A stretch of DNA of 64,000 bases from NCBI GenBank assembly GCA_030280995.1, contig JASXTE010000002.1, positions 14,026,683-14,090,682 on the forward strand. The letters run 5' to 3'. The DNA is from Hemileia vastatrix. Lineage: Eukaryota > Basidiomycota > Pucciniomycetes > Pucciniales > Zaghouaniaceae. The position numbers and the translations under genes are program-made. Positions 49,472-59,588 of this stretch are shown here, piece after piece. The notes beneath the pieces were generated by a model. It made no database searches. It saw only the letters and a program-made list of their open reading frames with translations, and was not told where the DNA came from. Positions within the stretch are counted from its first letter, which is position 1, and each line of letters begins with the position of its first letter.

Positions 49472-49559
49472 CTCCGCAATGAGGATAAACTACGGACCAT
49501 TCTTTAATTTTGGTTTTTTTTGTGGTGATGCTATGCATCTGTTTGTTGGAAACTTTTGT

Positions 49560-50010
49560 TGGAGGGTACCCATGGGTGGGGCTTCTAGATTTGATCTTGG
49601 CAAGTGTAGGGGTGACTGATGGGCTGGCTGCTCTATCAACAGTTACCCCAGATTGTCTGTTTCCAACCCTTTCTCTTAATTTGGTTGAACCCTAGTATTG
49701 GTTTATTTTCACAGGTTTTAGTCCTCTATGACTTTAAACTGGAATTTCCTTCGGTTTTCAAGTGCCAGACTCTTCACTCTTATTGGTTTTGGTTTTTTTG
49801 TGTTGAAGGTTGTGTTTTTGTTAGAAGGTACCCAGGGGGGGCTTCTAGTTTTTATTTTGGCAAGTGTGGGGGTAACTGATGAGCTGGCTGCTCTGTAGAA
49901 CAGTTACCCAGAATGTCTGTCTCAAGTCTTTGGTTTTTTCCTAGTTGAATTCTAGCTCTGTTGTTTATTATTCAGGTTTTAAGTCCGCTATGACTTTAAA
50001 CTGGTTTGGG
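49560..50010 (+). repeat. Two tandem copies of the family C hairpin module
   Basis: Each unit runs GGGTACCCA..GGGGCTTCTAG, then GGCAAGTGT, then a hairpin, then the motif TATGACTTTAAACTGG. Hairpins: GGGGTGACTG/CAGTTACCCC at 49609-49618/49640-49649, and GGGTAACTG/CAGTTACCC at 49870-49878/49901-49909. The loops share GAT-G-GCTGGCTGCTCT. No protein frame is credible here. Confidence 0.7.
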
Positions 50011-50282
50011 ACTGGCTTCTTTATCTTTGGTTCTTTCAAATTGGTGGTGGATCACTGGTGGTCTCCCATCATTTTTACTTATTGGAGGGAGCCCACCCAG
50101 TGATCATTTCTATGGACCGGACTTTCCCTTATTGGACAATTTATGGAGCTGGTTTTTCTTTGATTTTTGCAGTTATATTTTTGCTGATAGCAGTTTTAGA
50201 TTATTTTCTTTTTTTTTCACTTTTTTTTCTTTTAATTTTTTTTATGGGGGTTGTTTAAAATTATAAAATCAAAAAAATATAG

Positions 50283-50560
50283 GGTGTTACCACATCAGGG
50301 TCACCTGGATGTGGGCAAGCATTGGTGGGGAAAGGCTCATCAATTGGCCGGGCAATGCTATTTTCTTATTTTTAATTATTATTTATTTTGTGTGTTTCTG
50401 TGTTTCATTATTTTTATTATATTCTGAATTTCTAAATTTTTTGAATTTTGTTTTCTGTTAATCATTTAAAAGAATTAATTGTGTATCCACATCAAGGTGC
50501 ACTTGGATGTGGGTAAGGTATCAGGGGATCAGCTTATCAATTGGCTGGGGGATACCATTT
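50283..50560 (+). repeat. Two copies of a double-hairpin motif
   Basis: Copy 1: CCACATC/GATGTGG (50290-50296/50308-50314), then AGCATTG/CAATGCT (50318-50324/50353-50359). Copy 2: CCACATC/GATGTGG (50487-50493/50506-50512), then GGTATC/GATACC (50517-50522/50551-50556). The enclosed loop CATCAATTGGC / TATCAATTGGC is conserved while the outer stem differs completely yet still pairs. 50384-50486 and 50561-50737 are AT-rich spacer. Confidence 0.65.
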
Positions 50561-50737
50561 GTATTATTTTTTATATTTTATTTTATTTCATTTATTTTAT
50601 TTCATTTCCATTTAAGTTATTAATTTTTAATTTTAGTATATTAGTAGATACAATACAAAAAAAAAAAAAAAAATTCTGAAATTATTTTTATTAATTGTTT
50701 TATATTATTATTATGTTTCTAATCTTTGTGCAGGAGC

Positions 50738-52308
50738 TCATTTTCTGGATGATGAAGCTTCTGGAGGCTGGTCTGGATTTTGATGACGTTTTTGATTTTT
50801 GTTGGGATTGTGGGAAGCACTGTGTTCTTTGAAGTGCATCCTGCTGGAGAGATTATAGGTATTGTAATGATCAGGGATTGGATTAGAGGGAAGTTCAGAG
50901 GAGGAAGAAGAAGAGGCAGGAATGGAGTGCTGGAGGGTGTGTTTAATGATCCTAGACATTTTCAAGTGGTCATCCAGTAGGCGCTTTCTCAGGGATTTTT
51001 CAAAGTCATTCAAGGGTCCATGGAGGGCAAAGGCTTTTAGCATATTGGAACACATGGTGCTTAGGTGTTTCTTCATGTCTCCATAATCCAGGGTCAAAGA
51101 AGTTTCAAGAGTTTGGCCAACTCCAATAATAGATTCAGGAGGAGGGGTGCCAACTAGACAAGAAGAATTGGATCAGTAATTATTTTTTGTTGAAGAAATG
51201 GAATAATTAATTTGGTACTTACAGATTGGAAGCTCATCAAATATGTAAGCAGCTGGGATTTGGATCTCTGAAGATTTTGTTATGGTCATAGTGGGTGGAT
51301 AAACTAGGGAAAGATATGGATTCTCATGGTCTTTCTCTGAAGGATCCTGAGAAGGTGAACTGGGATGCTGATGTTCCTGGGGCCTAGTTGGAGCAGTGAG
51401 ATTGTTGTTGTTGCTGTGGTTGTTATTTCTGTTTGATTCAGCTGGAGGAGGTGCTGGTGATGGAGTACCAGGGTTGTTAAAGGATGGAGCAGGAGAGGGG
51501 GATTTGGAAGCAGACTGCTCTCTTCTGGATGGAGAATTTGAAGAGATGGAACTGTCAGAAGAGTAGTTGGCTGACAGAGGAGAGGTGTAGTTTCTTTGTC
51601 TTAGTTGGGGACGAAGTTGTTGTTGTGGAGAAGTGTGTGGTGTTCTGGTTTCTTCTTGGGGTTCTCTGGCAGTTCTCTTAGAAATCTGGGAAATTTTGGT
51701 GTTTTTGGATTTTGGAAGGGTGGATTGCATTGCTCTGGGAGCAGTAGGAGGTAGTTGGGTTGAGTTGTTATTGTTGTCTGGATGAATTTGGCTATTTTCT
51801 GGCCGTTTTTGGAATTTTTGGCCCTGATTTTCACTGTTTGGTGAGGCGGGCGGGCTGCCCAACGTTGGCTGGGCCACCTGGACGCGGTCTAGAAGCCTAG
51901 GGGTTGATTTCAAAGCTTTTGGAGCTAATTTAGCAGTGATAAAAGCAGTTTCTTGAGAAGCTAAGGCTGGTCTTTTGGGAAGAGTGCAGGAAGCTGAGCT
52001 TCTGGATCTTCTGGAAGGAGCTGAAGATAGAGAGGAAGAGGATGGACCAAGTTCTGGAGACCTGGTAGGGGATCTGGAGATGTACTTGTGAAAAGGAGAA
52101 GGCGGAGGAATAGGATAGTGGGCATCTCTTTCACATTTCTTTTTTTTGGAATAGCAAGAGTCACAACCCTGTTGTAGAATTTGGCTTCTGGATTTGGAAG
52201 AGTGAATGTGCAAGGTCTGCACATGTGGATGCACTGTTTGCAGGCATAGTCCCTTGGAGCAGTGAAGCAAGGAAGAGTAGAGGAGTCAACAGCAGGGGAT
52301 CCAGACAT
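50738..52308 (-). pseudogene. Antisense gene alpha in element C: Zn2Cys6-like, Ser/Pro-rich protein
   Basis: ATG at 52308 (MSGSPAVDSSTLPCF). CKQCIHMCRPC is followed, about 15 residues on, by CDSCYSKKKKC, giving CX2CX6C-Xn-CX2CX6C, the spacing of a Zn(II)2Cys6 cluster with the Lys-rich half second. A one-base frame change near 52160-52175 separates the halves, so this copy is probably broken. The long middle part is rich in Ser, Pro, Gln and Asn. An excellent 69-nt intron, 51222-51154 (GTAAGT, branch TACTGATC, acceptor TTCTTGTCTAG), joins AAYIFDELPI in phase to GTPPPESIIGVGQTLETSL. The protein ends at 50738 after KAFALHGPLNDFEKSLRKRL and a basic tail. It could be a DNA- or RNA-binding regulator; function unknown. 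Confidence 0.7.
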
Positions 52309-52441
52309 GATTTGTGGTGTGTAAGGTGAGGAAAGGGATAAGAGAAGATTTTGTCAGTGATGAGTAGAAGATGAAGTGAAGGTGGATGCTCTGTGGGTCT
52401 AGCTGTGTGTGTATTGCATGAAATTGGCTGGGTCAGATTCA

Positions 52442-52980
52442 TGCAAGATTCTTTCAGTCCTCTATGACTCTAAACTGGAAAATTTATCAGTCCATCAAGA
52501 CTTTAAACTGAAATCTGGTTTCTATTAGTCCTCCAAGACTTTAAACTGGCTGGTTTCAAGATTTTATCAAGGCTAGTCCGTCAAGACTTTAAACTGAACA
52601 CTGTGTTAGTCCCCCAAGACTTTAAACTGAGGGTTGTAAGCCCCCCAAGACTATAAACTGAGGAAAAAGTTTTTGTTGTTGGAGTTGGTTTTGAAAGATT
52701 GGTGGAGGGTATCCACAGGGGGAGCCTCCAAATTTAGCAAAGGCAAGTTTGGGGGTAATTGATGGACTGGCAGCTCTATTCACAATTACCCCAGAATGTT
52801 AGTTTTTTCTCTGTGTCTTAATGTGGTTGATTTCTGGTTCTGGGTTTATGATTTAGGTTTTTTGAGTCCCCCAAGACTTTAAACTGAGGGTTTTTGAGTC
52901 CCCCAAGACTATAAAATGAGGATGGTCCCCCAAGACTTAAAACTGAGGGTTGTTTGTGGTTACATCCTATAGAGGGTGTG
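52442..52980 (+). repeat. Array of the 19-nt family C motif with a hairpin
   Basis: Motif variants (CCCCCAAGACTTTAAACTG) at about 52458, 52488, 52530, 52575, 52607, 52640, 52865, 52898 and 52925. The hairpin GGGGTAATTG/CAATTACCCC is at 52751-52760/52782-52791, in the module GGGTATCCACAGGGGGAGCC..GGCAAGTTT. Confidence 0.75.
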
Positions 52981-53006
52981 GTCAATTTTTTTTTTCTGAA
53001 TCAAAC

Positions 53007-53614
53007 TCAAGTACTAGTGGAATTACAGAGGGAATCAAGAGATGAAATGAAGTGTTCAGAATTAGCCTTGAACTGGTGAATGAGGTGTCTTCTGTTCTCA
53101 ATGTCCTGTGGATCTCTAGCAAGATTGGATTGGAAGTAGTGAAGCAGAAGTTGTTTCTGTTGAGATGTGTGTTGTTGGAACTTGGCCTTGATAGTGGGCA
53201 AGTGCGTTGGTGTTGGTGGTGCAATGGATCCTACATTGTTATCATCACTATCAGAAGAGGAAGGAACTGAGAAGTCATCAGTTTTAAAGTTGAAGGAAGG
53301 AATGAATGTTCTTTACCATCAGATGGACCAGGGATGGGGGAACTAGTTGTTTTATGGGTTGTGGCACTCTTCTGGGAAGGGTGGAGCTTTTTGATTAATC
53401 TGGGTATCAGGATGGATGGCCTAGATCTTTTGGTGCTGGAAGAAGAAGGACCAGGTTGAGGCGGAGGGGAATCTGTCGTGGAAGAAAGTGGACCAGGTCT
53501 GTGGCAGGTCTTCTTTCTGGAGTGGCAGACATTGCAAGACGTTCTGTATAGATGAACAGGTGGTGTTATGGCGCAGATTAAATTATTGTTCATGCAGTAT
53601 TGGCAGGGGCCCAT
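53007..53614 (-). CDS. Antisense gene beta in element C: Zn2Cys6-like protein
   Basis: Start ATG at 53614 (MGPCQYC...) chosen because it immediately precedes the cysteine motif, as in alpha; an upstream in-frame ATG near 53677 is possible. CQYCMNNNLIC, 12 residues, CNVCHSRKKTC: exactly CX2CX6C-X12-CX2CX6C. Then a Ser/Pro-rich segment with a basic patch (KRSRPSILIPRLIKKL). A 50-nt intron at 53316-53267 (donor GATG/GTAAAG, branch-like AACTGATG, acceptor CTTCTCAG) joins PGPSD to VPSSSDSDDNNVGS in phase. The C-terminus is helical and Gln-rich (KAKFQQHTSQQKQLLLHYF, ENRRHLIHQFKANSEHF) and ends at 53007. About 185-200 residues, intact as read. It lies head-on to the 3' LTR, so an antisense LTR promoter could drive it. 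Likely paralogue of alpha by motif and position. Confidence 0.65.
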
Positions 53615-53685
53615 TTCAGAGGCAGATTTGGGAAAGAGGTTAAATATGGTGGTTGGATGAAGAAAGAATGCGGACATTCTCAATT

Positions 53686-53697
53686 GGAGGGAGGAGG
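53686..53697 (+). other. Polypurine tract of element C
   Basis: GGAGGGAGGAGG directly before or overlapping the right LTR start. The 13489-13499 remnant has GGAGGGAGGA in the same place. Confidence 0.7.
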
Positions 53698-54789
53698 TAA
53701 TCTTCCATCATTGGCAGGGGCCTTTGTTGTGTGATTTGGCGCTGTTTGTGCATGTCTTAATTGACATCTGTTAAGGAATTTGGTATTTTTCTGGTTTTAT
53801 TCCGTGGATATTGGGTCTGCGGGTATGTGGGTACTATCATTGGATAGCCCTGGTTTTTCTCTATATTTTATGTCTTGTAGACATTTTTCATATTCTGAGT
53901 TTTAAGGGGTCATTTCCTCATTTTTCATTTATAAAAGATTGCTGTTTAATATAGTTTTTCGTGTTTTACAGGTTAACCTTAAGTCTTAGGGTTAAGTGCT
54001 TAGTACCATTGGGTAGAGCTAATTTTTCTCTATATTTCATGTCTCAAAGTTGTTACAGTGAAATTCCGTGTTTTAAAGGTTTTAGTAGTTGTAGCTAATT
54101 TTTCTAAGTAGATTAGTGGTTTTTATTGGTTTTCTGGCTTCAGGGAGGCCAGGCCGCTTCAGGCGGCATCTCCAATGTCGGGCAGCCTGCCCGCCTCTGT
54201 TTTAGGAGGTTGGGGAGCGCTCCAGGAGGGTTTTTTATGCAATCTGGCAGGTACAGGCGCCAAATTGGTGGGTGCGCATGGGATCTTAGTTAGTGGTCTG
54301 TGTGTACATAGTGAATAAGACAGTTTGGGGCAACCTTAATCATCATACAACTATCCGGAGGTGATCTCATTGTTCCTCACTCAGTTTTCACTGTTTTCTG
54401 GCCACAATTGGCTGTGTTTGTTGCAAGTAAGTTCTTCATTTAACTTAACTTTGGCAACTGTTTTCTCTGTTATAGTCTTGCAAGCTATAGCAAGTATTAT
54501 TGCTGTCTCTGGTGTGGATTTGCAGCCTAAATCAAGTATCTTTGCTGTCTCTGGTGTGGACTTTGTTCTACATTTCAGTTCTTTGGTCTGGTAGTCTATC
54601 TGGTGACTACTTTCTTGGCTCATCAAGCAGTCAAGTGTGTTTAAAAGGGGTCTTTAGCAAAACAGGAACCAACTTACTTTAGCAAGTAAATCTCACTCTA
54701 TTTTTCTAAAGGGACAGGGGATTTTCTCTCTGGTTTTTCTCCAACTCCCTTGGTCAAGGCCTATAGCTAGTACTATAGGATTGTCTACA
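53696..54789 (+). repeat. Right LTR of element C
   Basis: About 1094 bp ending TTGTCTACA. It keeps the block missing from the left LTR. The start base pair is mutated (GG for TG), so the exact first base is taken by alignment to 41771 and 62542. Confidence 0.8.
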
Positions 54790-55335
54790 CCGTTTGCTAG
54801 TTATTTAACTTGGACATCTGGAGCAAATGGTAATGGGTTCTTCAACAAGGTTCATCTTGATCAGGATGCAAGTGAGTATACTTTAGGAATATTTTTTCCT
54901 AAAGATACAGAAAACAATACCATTCATATGAAGTACAATAAGACCAAACCACAAAAAATAGGTGGAGAACTTATGTTTCCCAAAATTTGAAGTAAAATCA
55001 ACTTTGAAGAAACTAATGAAGTAACGGTGAAATTATGGCCTGCCAATCAACTGAGGCATTTTACCTCAAGATGTCACAAAACTCCTGGTTTCACAAGGAT
55101 ATATTCTTCAATTCAAATCAGCACTAGACTTTTTTATGATATAGAAAAGCATAATGTTTTTGATATTGGTATTTAAGAATACTTGGAAATTAAAGAAGAA
55201 AAATATAGGTTTGAATATTTGATTAGTGCTTTGAGAGATTTTTTGAAAAGAGATGACTTATTAGAGGAAGAAATAGAATCAGCAAAGTATTATTTATCTA
55301 ATTGTAAGACAAATCTAAAAAATTTAGATATTTAA
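54790..55335 (+). pseudogene. TET/JBP-like 2OG-Fe(II) oxygenase, 3' part
   Basis: The open frame continues from the LTR edge: FASYLTWTSGANGNGFFNK, then VHLDQDASEYTLGIFFP (about 54853-54905), which has the iron-binding H-x-D, then GELMFP. A TGA at 54988-54990 interrupts, and the same frame continues with VKLWPANQLRHFTS (the distal iron-binding His, about 55052) and TPGFTRIYSSIQISTRLF (Arg expected to hold 2-oxoglutarate, about 55095). A TAA follows at 55174-55176 and a charged tail runs to 55335. This order (HxD, then H, then FTR..SLQI) is how I recall fungal TET/JBP-like proteins. Cut by element C and by two stops, so non-functional. Confidence 0.65.
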
Positions 55336-56133
55336 ATATTAAAAATTTATATCATATATACACAACTTGATGCAAAATTAAACATGATAAATACTGGGAG
55401 TAGCTGTAACATTTTCAGTTGTGATGATTATAGTATTATCTATTTTTTTTATTTGTGAAATAGAATAATTTTTTTTCATAATATTATAAGAAAATTTGAT
55501 TTACTTTTGAGGAAATATATAAGTTGTGAAATCTTTAAATGTCATTTTTATTAAATTGGTAGAAAAGGTTCTAAAGTAAAAAAACTATAATAAAGAATTT
55601 GAAATATATTAGCCATAAAAATGTGCTTTTGATGCTACCAAATTAACTGTATAGTATTTTAGGTCAAACAGGCTTATTAATAAAAAAGTTAATAATAAAG
55701 AGTTGATGAAAGAATTTTGAATCAATAATAGATTAAATCATATTTTTTTAAAAATACACTCATTTAATTATTTAAGTTGTTCTACTTCTGATTAAAAATG
55801 TTATAATTAATGAAAAAATTTATATAAATTAATAGATTATTCAATATTAAAGGTAAAGTAACAAAACTAGAGCAGTTATCATATTTTTATATAAACAATA
55901 AAATATTTATGAGTTTAATACAAGTATTTGAAATCATATAAGTAGATTTTAAGTTATTTGTTATTGCTGGACTTACAATAATTTTTATTAATAATTAATT
56001 TAGAAAATCATGTCAAGGGTTTCTTAATAAATTTCAAAGATGGTCACATGTTTGATGTATTTGAAGGAAAATAACTTGAATTATACAAGATAAATCATAT
56101 ACACAGAACTTTATCTATTTACATGTTGGAATA
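55336..56133. other. AT-rich spacer, no gene seen
   Basis: Stops in all frames; no repeat recognised. Confidence 0.6.
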
Positions 56134-58557
56134 TCAATTTATTAAAAGGCTATGTTTAGCAAAAAAATGTGATACTGGCTGAATGGAGCTCCAGTGATTA
56201 ATAAAATCTGCAGAAATAGCCCTAGCAATTCCTGGAGGACTTGGGGTATCAAATTTTAAAGGAAATAGATCAAACTTCCCTATAAAGGGTTTTATTAATG
56301 TTAAAATATAGTTATTTGAATTTTTCCAAATTATTTCTTCCATCAAATGATTTTTTTTTCATGTAAATTAAGAAACTTAATTTCTGATATCACCTCCAAG
56401 CAATCTGCTTCTGAAGCCAATCTATGGTCTTGAGAGCTCAGAAATAAACCAGGGACACCATCAATTATATAGATGGTGAAAGATTGATATTGGTGGTGGG
56501 AGTATTCAGAATTTATCTTGTTTAGTGCAGCCTTTTGTTTCTGTTCCATTATAGTAAGTTGAGTATTTTCATTTTTCTGACTCAATTGTTGAGCTTTGCT
56601 AGTCTTGCCACTTAATAATTTTGCAGCCCAATTTTTTGATTTAAGAATTATAATTGACATAATTATATCAATGATAATGTTGCTGATTTGAAGAAGAATT
56701 GAAATTGATATATCATGGGTTTGAAGTGCAGTGGGACCAACTTCTAAGCCATCAGGAATCAGCCTATTCATATTTGAAAGGTGAGCTAGAAGCTGAAGAC
56801 CATGTTCAATTGGACAATCTGAGTTAATGTTTTGATGTGATGGAAGGTGGCTGAATTCATGTGTGGTCAGATAAAGTGAAGATGATATAAGAGATACCCA
56901 AGAAGAATGCCAGTGATCACTTGGGATCATTAATCTCATGAGCATTCAGATAAGACTTGATTCAAGGTGATCCGTTTTCTTTGTTGAGGAAAGAACTTCA
57001 GTACTTAAACCATCATGATCACATAAATCTTCATTTTTTTGAAATCAATATTATCCAGTACCCATAGCTGTGAGCTATCAATCTCTAAAATAATATTTTC
57101 TACAAAAGGGAAAAAAAATAAGTAAAAGAAAAAATTTAAGACAAAAAATTATGGTAACTTACATAACTCAGTAAGTTTTGAAAGCCAATCTTCTCTACAA
57201 GATTTTTCCCAATGAAAAGTAAACAATGTAATATTTAACATAAGTTCTTGGGAAGAAGTAGAAGAGCATAATTTGAGAAGAGTAAAAATTTCCAACCACG
57301 ACCTAAGGACCTTTTCTGCGCTGATTCAACCTTTATAAAATTTATGAATTTTACAGAATTCCTCCTGCAAATCAGAGTCTTTTAGAACTGAGGGTGAATA
57401 AGTTAGAGGTTTGTTTTATATCTTGATTGGAGTTGATTTCAATGGTAGAGAACCTTTCAAAGAGGTCAAAGTAGGTAATTTAGGAGGTAATGGGTATTTC
57501 TTCTTAGAAATGAAGGAATTTGGTGATGAGCTGTTTGAATCATCATCTTTATCAAACATATGGTCATGTCTTGAAGAAGATTTTAAAGTTTTCTTGTTTT
57601 GATGAGCAAGCATAGCTTCATATTCTGACAGTTCATCATCGCTATTTTCATCACTCTTTTCATCATCTTCATCAGGGAGAGGGCGTGTATGGATGGAACA
57701 ATCTACAGTAGGTGAGTTTCTGGTACAAAATATCAAAAGAAAGATAAAAAGTACAATATGTAAGCAATAAAAGAGATATATGATAGAATTTTAAAGATAA
57801 AAGAATAACAATAAAAAAAAGGAAACAAGAATATAATCATTACTAAATCCTTTGCTTTTTTTTTGAGATTTATTATTTGATACATCAGAAAAATCATTAG
57901 AAGAAGATGGTTTAATATATCGAACAAAAGAGGAGACTTGGGATAATTTCTTTTTCTTGGAGCAGATAACAGGTGTTTCAATATTTTCCTTAGAAGTTGA
58001 AGCATGAGTTGAAGTTGATGGTTCATCTGTCTCATCATCATCCCTAATGACAATGACATCACCAGGAGGAATCACACCCTCCTTGTAAGCTAAAAATATA
58101 TATGAAGAAAATTTTTTTTAATTACCTTATCTACTAATTTAAAAGGAGACAAAAAAAGTGAAGAACATACATTTTTCAAGGTTTTTCACATATTGGAGTA
58201 AGTCGTTACAAAGGTTAGATAAAAATGAAGGATAAGGATTATTTTTAAGGATCTTGACAAGTTCTTCTGTTTTATCTCTAGCCAATTCAAATAAATTGTG
58301 ATACTGAACTCTTGTTATATCCTGCCTCTCATTGCTAAGTACAGGAGGGTTAGGAACCATGCCATGTGGTAGACATGGTGCAAGCTCAAAAGCTTCAAAG
58401 CAAGTATCAATCTGAAAGTGGCATGGAAAATATTCGGGAGCTGGAAAATCAATTTTTTGAAAAAAAAGATATAAAACATAAGTGAAATATATAAATTAAG
58501 AGAGAGGAACATGATACACATACAAATTGGAGGTGTAGAATTTTGAATACTAGACAT
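56134..58557 (-). pseudogene. Unrecognised multi-exon gene, decayed
   Basis: Starts ATG 58557 (MSSIQNSTPPI). Intron about 58518-58442 (GTATGTG...TTTTCCAG) leads in phase to SPEYFPCHFQIDTCFEAFEL and PNPPVLSNERQDITRVQYH. The next intron (GTATGTTC...TATTTTTAG, about 58168-58091) leads to YKEGVIPPGDVIVIRDDDE, Ser/Thr-rich, then a Lys-rich patch. An A-run near 57865 probably shifts the frame. The acceptor TTGTACCAG near 57725 starts an acidic exon (RPLPDEDDEKSDENSDDE) that hits TAA at 57416, with more protein-like sequence in frame (LTYSPSVLKDSDLQEEF) and TGA near 57330. Further downstream are a good donor/acceptor pair (about 57160-57100) and a 200-codon open stretch 56945-56346 with EHGLQLLAHLSNMNRLIPDG and a long helix, ending at about 56134. 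I do not recognise the family. Confidence 0.5.
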
Positions 58558-59588
58558 ATTGATTAATGAATATTAAAAAAAATTATTTGATACCAAAAAA
58601 TTCTGATTAAATGTGATGAATTATTATAAGAAACTCTATTCTAGAAAATGAAGTTGATAATTTAATAGGATAAAAAATTGAATAAGATTAAAATTAAAGT
58701 GAGGATGATAGAAACAGAAAACATAAAGAGGGGAATTTTATTTTATTTGAGCTTTTTTTAACATGTATTATTCATAGTTGGTTAAACTAATTAACATGCT
58801 ATATCACAATCTGTTTATATTGAAGCAAAATTTGATGTAGCTAACAGAAAATACTAGGAGTTCTTTGGGGAATTTTAGTGTGATAAACAAATAATAACAA
58901 ATGTATATCCCATATGCAAATTGCCATGGGTAAATACAAAATTTTTTAAATTAGAATTTACTCCTAAACAATGGAGATACACTTAATTAGTATATTATAT
59001 GAAAAAAAGGATAATGCTTTAAAACTATTTGTTAAATTTACTTTCAGATGACAATGAGAGATTCATGAATATACTGATATACCTCACCAAACAAGAAATG
59101 AATTATTAATATAAAATTGGGAACATCAGAATTTAAGATAAGAATTTGTTTTTTAAGTTACAAGAGGAGTGTCGGGCTAGGGTGTGGGCCCAGTGACCAT
59201 ACCATTGATAAACTTGGATACAACTTAGGGAAAAAAAATTGAATAGTTTTATTTTACAATATATCTTAGTCTGCACAAGATATTGCATTTTTCTCCCTAA
59301 CTATACCAATATTGTTACTTTTCAAAAGTTATAGGACTACTAAGTTGATTAAATATTATTATGAATCACCCAATGAAATACCTTAAGCAACAATCAGATT
59401 TATTAAAACATTAATATTCAATTTGAGATTTGGATTATCTAACTTTTTGCAACTTACCACAGTTTTGATTAATATAATAAAGCTTGAAAAAAATTGTTGA
59501 TATAACCTAGAAATGGGTGCAAGAAAATGATGAAACATATGACTTGAAACTTAACTCATACACTATTGATAAAATTCATGGATCCTGA
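58558..59588. other. AT-rich spacer, no gene seen
   Basis: No credible frame. It contains no copy of the palindrome that dominates the next 2 kb. Confidence 0.6.

Larger units (their letters stand above)
41771..54789 (+). mobile_element. Ty3/gypsy element C (13 kb) with antisense accessory genes
   Basis: Plus-strand element: left LTR 41771-42800, primer-binding site 42805-42821, gag, protease, reverse transcriptase/RNase H, integrase (to 49471). A 4.2-kb 3' region follows with hairpins, repeats and two minus-strand genes, then a polypurine tract (53686-53697) and right LTR 53696-54789. Coding frames carry several stops and frameshifts, so it is not autonomous. It sits inside a TET/JBP-like gene. 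It is of another lineage than A/B: no chromodomain was found, gag is different, and the protease box is DSGSQ. Confidence 0.88.

Noticed and set aside
49870..49909. Hammerhead ribozyme suggested by CTGATGAG..GCTC..GAA
   Set aside because: CTG is part of the outer stem, five extra bases separate the inner stem from GAA, and the other four hairpin copies lack CTGATGA.
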